From the NCBI GenBank assembly GCA_903863885.1, contig CAIPEB010000438.1, forward strand, positions 1 through 64,000: DNA of 64,000 nucleotides, in the 5' to 3' direction. Every line of letters starts with the position of its first letter. Within the stretch, counting starts at the first letter, position 1. This stretch comes from an uncultured Planctomycetaceae bacterium (GTDB taxonomy: Bacteria; Planctomycetota; Planctomycetia; Pirellulales; Pirellulaceae). Below the pieces are notes generated by a model, which was not told the origin of the DNA, did no database searches, and worked only from the letters and a program-made list of their open reading frames with translations. This document shows positions 8,034 to 14,625 of this stretch, piece after piece. A program made the translations under genes and the position numbers.

Positions 8034-9151
8034 CACAGGTTTCCTTCCGGGTCTCCCTCAATGGATGGCGGACCGGCCGCTTCCAGTTCCACTGCCTGAG
8101 CAAACAGCCCGGCCTCGGGCGCGTCCTCCGCGCCGTGGATGACGGCCGACTTCCGTTTGCGGCGGCCGTTCGAGGGTACCGCTCGAGCGCCGGTCTTCGC
8201 CGGCCTGTCTGTCGTCTCGGCCGGCGGATCGGAAATGGCGCACGCCTGCTGGATGAGCTGTTCCAGGCGATCTTCGCCGACGGATTCGCCATCGTGTGTG
8301 ATCTTGATGGTATCGCAGCACAGCACGTCCCGGCAGACTTCGCGGAAGATCGCGTCATCGGCCGTGGCCCGCGCGTTTCGCAGCGCCGTCAGTCGGGCAA
8401 TCATGATGCAGGCCCGGATGGTGGGCCGGTAGTGATTCACGCCCATCGTGCGGAAGCTCCGCACCAGGGCGACGACGCGTTGCGCGTCGTCCATCGGCAG
8501 ACCCGACTTGGCCGACGTGATGCTCGCCTCGGTATCGGGATCGTAATGGCCGAGCTTGATCGTGATCATGCGATCGAGCAGCGCATCCTGCGTCTTGTGC
8601 ACACCCGCGTATTCCTCGGGGTTGCTCGTGAAGATCGCGCGGAACTCCGGATGGACCTGCAGATAACCGTCGCCGCTGCGGCAGGTCGGCAGTTCCAGGA
8701 GCCGTTCCTCGAGCACGCCCAGCAGCACGTTGTTGGCTTCGGGACGCGATCGGTTGAACTCGTCGTAGATCAGCGTCAGGCCGAACTTGCAGGCCGTCGT
8801 GATGCGATTGTCCATCCAGACCTTGGAGACGTTCTCTTCCGTCTTCACCACGGAGTGGATGAAGTTGTCGACGACTCGCGAAGCCCGGTAGCCCAACTGC
8901 CCGCCGATCAGGTCCGAGCTGCCGAATTCGTCGTCGCCATGCACCAGAATCACGGGGCGCCCCAGCTCCGCGGCCACGTGCATGGCCAGAGTAGTTTTGC
9001 CCGTGCCGGCCGGTCCGCTGAAATGCACCGGATAGCCGGCCTGGGCATAGAACCCAGCCCGCTCGCAAAGACTCCGCACACAGGGAGTGTCGACGAAGTC
9101 AGGCTTGCGCCGCAGCGAAAGCACCGTCAGTTCCTCTGGGATTCCGATCAC
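8033..9151 (-). CDS. gvpN: Gas vesicle AAA+ ATPase GvpN
   Basis: A 372-residue MoxR-type AAA+ ATPase. Walker A is GPAGTGKTT (46-54), Walker B LTLIYDEF (125-132), sensor 1 lies in AIFTSNPEEYAGVHKTQDAL and the arginine region follows in LLDRMITI. The GDDEFGSSDLIGG stretch is characteristic of GvpN. GvpN is essential for enlarging gas vesicles from small biconical precursors and works with GvpC and the shell. The C-terminal 80 residues beyond the usual GvpN end are Pro/Arg/Ala-rich and variable. The order gvpA, gvpC-like, gvpN matches the cyanobacterial arrangement. Confidence 0.95.
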   Translation of the reverse strand: MIGIPEELTVLSLRRKPDFVDTPCVRSLCERAGFYAQAGYPVHFSGPAGTGKTTLAMHVAAELGRPVILVHGDDEFGSSDLIGGQLGYRASRVVDNFIHSVVKTEENVSKVWMDNRITTACKFGLTLIYDEFNRSRPEANNVLLGVLEERLLELPTCRSGDGYLQVHPEFRAIFTSNPEEYAGVHKTQDALLDRMITIKLGHYDPDTEASITSAKSGLPMDDAQRVVALVRSFRTMGVNHYRPTIRACIMIARLTALRNARATADDAIFREVCRDVLCCDTIKITHDGESVGEDRLEQLIQQACAISDPPAETTDRPAKTGARAVPSNGRRKRKSAVIHGAEDAPEAGLFAQAVELEAAGPPSIEGDPEGNL

Positions 9152-9201
9152 AGGTCACTCCTTGTGGTCTGGGACGAAAGTTCTCGTTCGTAGCTGACGA
9201 T

Positions 9202-9215
9202 CCGCCGCGCGGCGG
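9202..9215. repeat. Perfect 14-bp GC palindrome between gvpC-like gene and gvpN
   Basis: CCGCCGCGCGGCGG reads the same on both strands. It lies in the 87-base gap downstream of the gvpC-like stop (9239) and upstream of the gvpN start (9151). There is no T-run, so it is not a classical terminator; it could be an RNA processing or stability element, a protein-binding site, or chance in GC-rich DNA. Confidence 0.4.
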
Positions 9216-9238
9216 GTGGTATCGGCGGTTCAACCGGG

Positions 9239-9655
9239 CTACTCGCGTGCCCGCATTTCGCGCCACAGCCGCGTTGCGGTCTGGCACTGCGTGCGGAACT
9301 CTACCTGGACTTCATTGAAGCCCTTGAGCATCTCGTTGACCGCCTCTTGGCGTTCACGCTGGTTGGCATCCAGCTTGTCCCGCAAGTCATCGGCTGCTGC
9401 CTGCTGCTTGGCGCGGGTGGCCTCGCGAAAGGCCTGAACCTGCTCCGAGCGTTCACGGCAGTTGGCCGCCAGCGCTGCCTTGTCCTCGGCCGCCTGCTCG
9501 CGCTGTTCCGCCTGGACGGACTGCATGGACCGAAGATTCTCGTCCATCAGTTCCTTGGTCTGCACCTTCAACTCCGCGACCGCCGTCTGCCGCCCTCGTT
9601 TGGCGGCGAACACCGAATCGCAGAGGGACTGAATTTCCTCGGCAAAGTTTGGCAT
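9239..9655 (-). CDS. GvpC-like gas vesicle outer protein with 33-residue repeats
   Basis: Start chosen at the ATG at 9655 (GGAG about 10 bases upstream) rather than the in-frame GTG at 9685. The 138-residue product is almost entirely charged amphipathic helix rich in Gln, Glu, Arg and Ala. It shows three loosely repeated units: Leu at 29, 62 and 95, and the motif NCRERSE at 65-71 against NQRERQE at 98-104, all exactly 33 residues apart. Cyanobacterial GvpC is built from 33-residue repeats that wrap and stiffen the shell. Together with its place directly between gvpA and gvpN, where gvpC sits in cyanobacteria, this supports a GvpC role. Sequence similarity is low, so the name is inferred; a generic coiled-coil protein is the alternative. 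Confidence 0.75.
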   Translation of the reverse strand: MPNFAEEIQSLCDSVFAAKRGRQTAVAELKVQTKELMDENLRSMQSVQAEQREQAAEDKAALAANCRERSEQVQAFREATRAKQQAAADDLRDKLDANQRERQEAVNEMLKGFNEVQVEFRTQCQTATRLWREMRARE

Positions 9656-9699
9656 GGACCTGATCTCCACTTGACTGAGCGACACCGTTTAGACCCACT

Positions 9700-9735
9700 C
9701 CGACGGCAAGGGCCACAATGGGCCCCTGCCGTCGG
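9700..9735 (-). terminator. Strong stem-loop between gvpA and gvpC-like gene (attenuator-like)
   Basis: In the transcript of the minus strand, a 15-base arm (complement of 9721-9735) pairs with the complement of 9700-9714, with one G-U wobble and a 6-base loop. It begins 29 bases after the gvpA stop. No U-run follows, so full termination is unlikely; partial termination or protection of the gvpA mRNA 3' end is more likely. This would let GvpA, the bulk shell protein, be made in excess over the downstream products. Confidence 0.65.
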
Positions 9736-9764
9736 GTCCCCTCTCAAGCGGTTGCCGGACGCGA

Positions 9765-9983
9765 TCAGGCGGGAGCGGCCGCAGTCGCGGTCAAGCCAAT
9801 TGCCTCGGCGTACTTCAGGTAGGTCTCGACCGACGCGATCACCACGCGGGCCTCCACCGACAACAGCTCGATGCCCACGAGGGACACCTTCACCCACGCA
9901 TCCACCACGATACCCTTGTCCAGGATGCGGTCGACGACTTCCGCCAAACTGGAACTGTCCGTTGACTTCATGACCTTGGCCAT
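9765..9983 (-). CDS. gvpA: Major gas vesicle shell protein GvpA
   Basis: The ATG at 9983 has a consensus AGGAGG 7 bases upstream, the best ribosome binding site in the cluster, as expected for a very abundant protein; longer in-frame starts are not needed. The 72-residue product has the textbook GvpA sequence: [40 protein letters not shown] and [14 protein letters not shown]. GvpA polymerises into the ribs of the gas-permeable, water-excluding shell. It is the only true GvpA in the window, with GvpJ and GvpS as divergent relatives. A sigma-54-like site lies about 105 bases upstream and a large hairpin follows the gene. Confidence 0.98.
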   Translation of the reverse strand: MAKVMKSTDSSSLAEVVDRILDKGIVVDAWVKVSLVGIELLSVEARVVIASVETYLKYAEAIGLTATAAAPA

Positions 9984-10082
9984 CTCGCAACCTCCTATCC
10001 CAATCTGAAAACACTTCTCGCATCGGCCCCGCACGAGCGAGTACTTGGGAACACCCCGAAGCATTCCGGCGAGTTGGAATTC

Positions 10083-10664
10083 CTATTTAGCGAACGGCAT
10101 GCCGGTACCTCCGCTTTTTTCAATTGATGACCGCAACTGTTCTATTGATATGGTCTTAGAGTTTTTTTCATCAGAAACGGCCTGATTCAGTCCGTCGGCA
10201 TCGGCCACTTCGGTAGGTTCGCAAATACCACCCTGAGGTACCGAAGGCCCACCGCGCGACACTTCGGGCTCCACGGAACGCGCCACGGCAAACCGCTGCA
10301 GTGCATTCTGGATCTCCGACAGCAAGAAGGGCTTGCCGATAAAGCCGACGATCAGCCCCGAAGCCAGCGCTCCCTGGACGACCTCGTCGTCTTCATAGTG
10401 AAAACCTGAGACCATCATGCACGGCAGGCCCGGTGAGCGGGCCGTGAGACGCCGCACGAGTTCAAAGCCGTCGATGTCGGGCAGCTTGACGTCGACAAAC
10501 GCGAACTGGAATACCTCGCGGTCGACGAGCTGCTGAGCCTCGAGTGCGGTCTTGGCCGCGGCACAGCTGTGCCCCTGCGACACGACGATCTGCCGCAATG
10601 CCCAGCACATGTCGTCTTCGTCGTCCACCACCAGGACGCGGATTCGCTGAGGATCCGTGTTCAT
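10083..10664 (-). CDS. Receiver-domain response regulator without output domain
   Basis: A 193-residue protein. Residues 8-125 form a CheY-like receiver: acidic pair in VVDDEDD (13-18), phosphoacceptor D58 in FAFVDVKLPDIDG, the switch Ser in MMVSGFH and the conserved K111 in FIGKPF. The last 70 residues have no recognisable DNA-binding domain. It is probably a phosphate sink, relay or protein-protein regulator cooperating with the histidine kinase and NtrC-type regulator of the same cluster. It lies between gvpK and gvpA; a sigma-54-like site overlaps its 3' end, so its transcript probably runs into gvpA, which can also be started separately. Confidence 0.9.
   Translation of the reverse strand: MNTDPQRIRVLVVDDEDDMCWALRQIVVSQGHSCAAAKTALEAQQLVDREVFQFAFVDVKLPDIDGFELVRRLTARSPGLPCMMVSGFHYEDDEVVQGALASGLIVGFIGKPFLLSEIQNALQRFAVARSVEPEVSRGGPSVPQGGICEPTEVADADGLNQAVSDEKNSKTISIEQLRSSIEKSGGTGMPFAK
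10089..10105 (-). promoter_or_regulatory. Sigma-54 (-24/-12) promoter-like site upstream of gvpA
   Basis: On the minus strand the bases read CCGGCATGCCGTTCGCT. The GG (complement of 10102-10103) and GC (complement of 10090-10091) are separated by exactly 10 bases, the invariant sigma-54 spacing. It matches the better site at 15909-15925 at 13 of 17 positions, including CGTTCGCT. Transcription would start near 10078 and leave a leader of about 95 bases before gvpA. It lies inside the end of the response-regulator gene. Confidence 0.55.
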
Positions 10665-10715
10665 GGAAACACAGTCGGTTGGCAGTTGACGCGTGACGAC
10701 GGGCGAGTGCTCACG

Positions 10716-11069
10716 CTAGAGAAGTTTCCCCAATGGCCCCAGGTCGATATTCAGGTCCTCGCCCTCCAGACCGAATTCGCGTTTCATGCGTTCCATCTGC
10801 TCGGATAACTGTAGAAACGTCGTGCCCAGCCGCTCGACTTCCTCGTCGGTCAGCGAACCCGCATCAATCCGGCGTATGGCCTGCCGCTCCAGCAATTCGC
10901 GCAGCAGTTCCACCAGCGTCAGCACGAGCCGCCCCAGGCCGTTCTTGACGTCCTCGGTCTTCAGGTCCAGCCGCGGCGCGCGACTGCTGGTCTGCGGAGT
11001 CATGATCCCGGCAAAGTCGCCCAGCGACGCGGAGTCCGCTCTCGGCAGATTCTGCACCTCGAAGGTCAT
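10716..11069 (-). CDS. gvpK: Gas vesicle protein GvpK
   Basis: Start taken as the ATG at 11069, which overlaps the gvpS stop by four bases (ATGA); the frame is open further upstream but only as a shadow of gvpS. The 117-residue product carries the GvpK signature: LGRLVLTLVELLRELLERQA, IRRIDAGSLTDEEVERLG and a final DLNIDLGPLGKLL. GvpK is a small essential accessory protein needed in the early steps of vesicle assembly. The overlap points to coupled translation of GvpS and GvpK. Confidence 0.94.
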   Translation of the reverse strand: MTFEVQNLPRADSASLGDFAGIMTPQTSSRAPRLDLKTEDVKNGLGRLVLTLVELLRELLERQAIRRIDAGSLTDEEVERLGTTFLQLSEQMERMKREFGLEGEDLNIDLGPLGKLL

Positions 11070-11296
11070 GGGTCCCTCGCAGCCGGCTTCTCCGGCCAAT
11101 TGCCAATCTGAAGTTGTTTGGCCGACTCGACCGACGTCAGCACCAGCTGCAGGCCGAGGTAGATCAGATCGATGTCCGCCACCGAGATGATGACCTCGCC
11201 CGCAATCACCACGCCCTTGTTCAGCACGCGGTCGAGCGTTTCGCACAGCGAAATGTGCTCTTCATGGCCGTTCGTGGTCGCGATCTCCGGATGCAT
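11066..11296 (-). CDS. gvpS: Gas vesicle protein GvpS/GvpM-like (GvpA family)
   Basis: A 76-residue GvpA-family protein: CETLDRVLNKGVVIAGEVII, then VADIDLIYLGLQLVLTSVES. The ISVADIDLIYLGL strand is closer to Bacillus GvpS than to GvpA, GvpJ or GvpM, which is why this symbol is used; GvpM is the main alternative. These minor relatives are thought to help nucleate or cap the shell. The gene is followed by gvpK with a 4-base overlap. The short C-terminal tail lacks the coiled coil seen in GvpJ. Confidence 0.85.
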   Translation of the reverse strand: MHPEIATTNGHEEHISLCETLDRVLNKGVVIAGEVIISVADIDLIYLGLQLVLTSVESAKQLQIGNWPEKPAARDP

Positions 11297-11359
11297 ATGC
11301 GATCCCCCGTGCGCTGCAACGGCAACGCGTTCCGGCCGGCGTCCCCGCGCTGCGATACA

Positions 11360-11716
11360 TCACTCCGATTCTTCGGCCGGCAGCCAGCCGCGGCCATGGC
11401 AGTTCAGGCACGGCAGGCACGGAGCCGAACCGTCATCCCCCGAACCCCGGCATTCCGGACAGGGAGCACTCGGCCCGTCCGGCGCTGCGATGGCTCCCGC
11501 GCCGTGACACACCGTGCAGGTGAATGTCTTCACGGCCCCCGAGCCGTTGCAGTGAACGCATGGAATGCGCGGGACGGGCAGCGAGACGACGCCGCTCCCT
11601 GAGCACACGGTGCACGTGGAAAGATACGACATGATGCCGAACGGATCCTTGCCGGTGCCGCGACAAAAAGCGCAGGCCGCATTCTCCGACGTCCGTTCCT
11701 GTTTTTCGACGCTCAT
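11360..11716 (-). CDS. Stand-alone DnaJ-type zinc-finger protein
   Basis: A 118-residue protein starting at the ATG at 11716; the longer frame would run into the TPR gene. It contains six C-x-x-C-x-G-x-G type modules beginning at C15, C35, C53, C67, C86 and C103 (for example CAFCRGTG, CTVCSGSG, CVHCNGSG). The DnaJ central domain has four such modules binding two zinc ions, so six could bind three. No J-domain is present. It is probably a cytoplasmic chaperone-like or redox-active helper that binds unfolded hydrophobic gas vesicle proteins, an inference from location. It lies between the TPR-like gene and gvpS. Confidence 0.8.
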   Translation of the reverse strand: MSVEKQERTSENAACAFCRGTGKDPFGIMSYLSTCTVCSGSGVVSLPVPRIPCVHCNGSGAVKTFTCTVCHGAGAIAAPDGPSAPCPECRGSGDDGSAPCLPCLNCHGRGWLPAEESE

Positions 11717-11811
11717 GAGGAGATCCCCCGTCGATCGTGCTTCAGCGAATTGCCCATCTCCGTCCCCACGACTCTGCCGCTCCCGTCCTCCATCGCGGCA
11801 GATTGTCCCGA

Positions 11812-12162
11812 TCAAGTCGCTGCGCCCGCGGCTCCCAGCAGTCGTTCATATATGCTGCGGGCCTGCCGCAACTGTCCCTGCAACTCGTATTCCTCCGAGA
11901 TCTCCAGCAATCGTCCGCCGGCCTGCTGGCCTTCCAGCGACGCCGGGTGCTTCTCCACCAATTCGAAGTACATTTCGAGCGCCTGCTTCGGAGCGCCCGA
12001 CCGGCGATAGGTGTCCGCCATCCGCAGCAAACGGCCCAGAATCGGCGACGGCCCGGCCGGCGACTCGGAAACTGTCACTGTGACTTCGCGCACCTGGACT
12101 TCTCGCGGCTGCAGCGGGATTTCCAAATGCAGCTCGGCGCTGTCGGGGGATGAGTTATCCAT
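11812..12162 (-). CDS. Small TPR-like protein in gas vesicle cluster
   Basis: Start at the ATG at 12162, with GGAGGT 6 bases upstream; an open frame reaching further upstream is a shadow of the ArsA gene. The 116-residue product has a variable N-terminus (PLQPREVQVREVTVTVSES) and then helical pairs, RLLRMADTYRRSGAPKQALE and RLLEISEEYELQGQLRQARS, spaced like tetratricopeptide repeats. TPRs mediate protein-protein contacts. It probably acts as an adaptor for the neighbouring ArsA ATPase or zinc-finger protein, but no partner can be shown from sequence. Confidence 0.75.
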   Translation of the reverse strand: MDNSSPDSAELHLEIPLQPREVQVREVTVTVSESPAGPSPILGRLLRMADTYRRSGAPKQALEMYFELVEKHPASLEGQQAGGRLLEISEEYELQGQLRQARSIYERLLGAAGAAT

Positions 12163-12194
12163 GATGACCTCCAGAGATTGAGTTGCTCCAAACA

Positions 12195-14174
12195 CTATCC
12201 GTACAATTCCCTTCCGAGCCGCGACAGGCGGTCCATTCCGCGCGGCTCGCCGCAGCGAAACACGTCCGCCTGACGGACGTCGGCCAGAAAATCGGCGAAA
12301 GAACGGCGAATGCGCGCCTCGGCGACCGCCAATTCCCGGCACAAAGGACAATCGCTGGCGGGCGTGGCCAGATTCAGGAATAAGGCCGGCACGTACACGT
12401 GCGCCTCGCGACAGGCTGCCAGCAGATCGCGTGTCTCGTCCAGCGCCATGCGAGTCAGTATGCTCACCGCGAACAACTGCGTTCGACGCGGATCGCAAAG
12501 CAGCGATCTCAGCAGCTTCAGACGCTTGGACATCTCGACCAGGTACTCCACAATCCGCGGCAGCCGAATCAGATTGCGGTACTTGAGGAACAGCCCGAAC
12601 ACCGCCTTCAGCCATCGTTCAATCAACTCGGGTGTTTCCAGCAGCCGGATCAAGTGTCCGGTCGGTGCGGTATCCAGGACGAACAGGTCGTATTCGTCGG
12701 CGTCCAGCAGTTCGACCGCCCGCAGCAAAGCCATCACTTCATCCAACCCGGGCGGCGACAGATCGAGAATCCGCTGCACGACATCATGATCGAATTCCAG
12801 GTCCATTCCGCTGCTGTTCAGCAGCGATTCGAAGAACCCCTCGACCTCGGTGAGATAACGCTGCTTCAACGTCTCGAACTCCGCGGCCGCGTCGACCTCC
12901 ATCACAAACACGCGGTCGGTCAACGGAACCGGCTGCGAGCCGACCGGCCGCTCGAGACAATCGGCCAGCGAATGCGCCGGATCGGTCGAGAAGAGCAGGA
13001 CTCGTTTCCGTGAATACGTCTCCGCGAGCCGCAATGCCGAAGCGCAGGCCAGCGTGGTTTTTCCGACGCCGCCCTTGCCGGCGAACAGAATCAGCCGCGT
13101 CTCGCCGTTGGGCAGCGCAGGCTGCCGCATCGCCAGCGGAACCAGAGGTACCGGCGCTTCAACGTGCTCCGACGGCTTTTCAATCCGGGCAATGCCGTCC
13201 CAGAATCCGCGCAATGCCTTGTTTCCGCGGACTTCCGCCGGATACATCGGAATTCCCCACAGTTTCAGGCCGCTGAACTGCGCCGCGGCGTGGGCCAATT
13301 CGCGTTCCTGTTGGCGGTGTGCTTCGCGGCAGACCAGGCATTCGGCGCCCGATGGAAAAAGCCGATTGACAAGCACGTCCTCGACCGAGATCTGCAGCGT
13401 CCGCAGGCGGGCCGCCAGCCGCTCGGTTTCGTTCACACTCATGGCCTCGGCGAGCATCACGGGAATGAAACGGCACTGGCAGTGGTCCGTAAGCAGCGAC
13501 GCGAGCCGGTTGATCGAGCCCCGCAGATCGGTGAGAAACGCCTCCGTTTCATCCTCGCGGTCGGGCGGGCCATAAAGTTGAGCGAGGAAACGGTGCTTGG
13601 CCAGCATGGCGTCGCAGGCGCCGAGCCACACCCGCATCAAGTCCGGCAATTCAAGAAACCTCAGGGTATGCCCGGTCGGCGCCGTGTCGATCAGCATGCA
13701 GGAATACTTTTCTTCCTGCAGAACGGCCGCGATGTTCAAGAACGCCATCAGCTCGTCGAAGCCCGGCAACGACAGATCCAGGAACTGCGAAATGTCGTCG
13801 TCGTCCAGGAAAGTGCCGCGCCGCGCGATCTCGCGGAAGTGCGCGACATGTATCGCGCGGAACTGGTCCAGGCTCTGACGAAAATCGATTTCCCGGCAGG
13901 TCAGATTCTCCGGCAGCGCCGTCCCGGCAAGGCTGTCGCTGAGCGAATGTGCGGGGTCCGTCGAAGCCAGCAGAAAGGTGCGCTGCGGAAAACGGGTGGC
14001 CAAGTCGATCGCAGAGGCCGCGGCGCACGTGGTCTTGCCCACCCCGCCCTTGCCTCCGAACAGCAGCAGGCGAAGCTGCCGGTCATCGAGAAATCCAGGC
14101 CTGCTCGCGATCACAATCGACGCCCCTTCCCGCGCGGTGACGCGGCCGTCGAGAGCCTTGCCGGCAACTCTCAT
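12195..14174 (-). CDS. ArsA/GET3/TRC40-family ATPase with two fused ATPase domains
   Basis: A 659-residue tandem of two similar ATPase domains. Domain 1 has the deviant Walker A GGKGGVGKTT (40-49), STDPAHSLSD switch I and DTAPTGHTLR (163-172). Domain 2 has AGKGGVGKTT (365-374), STDPAHSLAD and DTAPTGHLIR. Each domain ends with a C-x-x-C (CLVC, CPLC) like the zinc-binding pair that dimerises GET3. The arsenite-specific cysteines of ArsA are not apparent and no arsB or arsR is nearby, so arsenic efflux is unlikely. GET3-type enzymes shield hydrophobic segments of tail-anchored proteins; by analogy it may chaperone hydrophobic gas vesicle proteins. It lies between gvpG and the TPR gene. Confidence 0.92.
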   Translation of the reverse strand: MRVAGKALDGRVTAREGASIVIASRPGFLDDRQLRLLLFGGKGGVGKTTCAAASAIDLATRFPQRTFLLASTDPAHSLSDSLAGTALPENLTCREIDFRQSLDQFRAIHVAHFREIARRGTFLDDDDISQFLDLSLPGFDELMAFLNIAAVLQEEKYSCMLIDTAPTGHTLRFLELPDLMRVWLGACDAMLAKHRFLAQLYGPPDREDETEAFLTDLRGSINRLASLLTDHCQCRFIPVMLAEAMSVNETERLAARLRTLQISVEDVLVNRLFPSGAECLVCREAHRQQERELAHAAAQFSGLKLWGIPMYPAEVRGNKALRGFWDGIARIEKPSEHVEAPVPLVPLAMRQPALPNGETRLILFAGKGGVGKTTLACASALRLAETYSRKRVLLFSTDPAHSLADCLERPVGSQPVPLTDRVFVMEVDAAAEFETLKQRYLTEVEGFFESLLNSSGMDLEFDHDVVQRILDLSPPGLDEVMALLRAVELLDADEYDLFVLDTAPTGHLIRLLETPELIERWLKAVFGLFLKYRNLIRLPRIVEYLVEMSKRLKLLRSLLCDPRRTQLFAVSILTRMALDETRDLLAACREAHVYVPALFLNLATPASDCPLCRELAVAEARIRRSFADFLADVRQADVFRCGEPRGMDRLSRLGRELYG

Positions 14175-14194
14175 TCGCCGCCCGCTTTCACCCG

Positions 14195-14575
14195 CTATTC
14201 CTCATCGTCGATCTCGAGTTCGTCGTCCGCGAGTTCCTCTTCGTCGAACTCTTCGTCGTCGAACTCCTCCTCGTCCTCTTCGATTTCGTCGGGCTCTTCG
14301 TCTGCGTCGTCCGCAGACTCTTCGTCGCCGATCTTCATCGCCTCCGTGCGGGCTGTTTCGATTTCATCCAGCCGGTCGAGCAGCGCCCGTTCGCGTTCGT
14401 CGAACTCCGCCTCGCTCAACTGCTGCGTCTCGAGACGCATGTACAGTTCGCTCAGCTCCGTGCGGATCGCTTCCGATTCGCTGGCCGCATCCTGCTGGGC
14501 CGCGTTGTAAACTTCCCGGAACACGGCCATGATCCCGCGCGCGGGCATCATCAGCAGATCGTCGAGGAGAAACAT
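14195..14575 (-). CDS. gvpG: Gas vesicle protein GvpG with long acidic tail
   Basis: Start at the ATG at 14575 (GGGAG upstream). The first 80 residues are classical GvpG: FLLDDLLMMPARGIMAVFRE, then a helical stretch with LSEAEFDERERALLDRLDEI. The last 45 residues or so are almost only Asp and Glu (EDEEEFDDEEFDEEELADDE is part of it), which makes this GvpG about half as long again as the usual 80-90 residues. GvpG is a small accessory protein that works with GvpF/L during assembly. The acidic tail may bind basic partners or prevent aggregation, which is inference. It follows gvpF by 50 bases. Confidence 0.92.
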   Translation of the reverse strand: MFLLDDLLMMPARGIMAVFREVYNAAQQDAASESEAIRTELSELYMRLETQQLSEAEFDERERALLDRLDEIETARTEAMKIGDEESADDADEEPDEIEEDEEEFDDEEFDEEELADDELEIDDEE

Positions 14576-14625
14576 GACTGGCTCCCGCGTGGTTTCGCCG
14601 TCCGGCGTATGCTCCGGTCTCGGCG

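Noticed and set aside
10716-11246. Longer gvpK frame
   Set aside because: The added N-terminus is a frame-shifted reading of gvpS; true start is the overlapping ATG at 11069.
12163-12615. Extension of the TPR-like frame into the ArsA gene
   Set aside because: A strong GGAGGT before the ATG at 12162 and ArsA coding sequence on the same bases.
14195-14340. Simple-sequence repeat in gvpG considered as DNA repeat
   Set aside because: It is coding sequence for an acidic tail with mixed codons, not a tandem DNA repeat.
13164-14510. 448-codon plus-strand ORF opposite ArsA and gvpG
   Set aside because: Its C-terminus is a serine run generated by the acidic codons of gvpG; antisense shadow.
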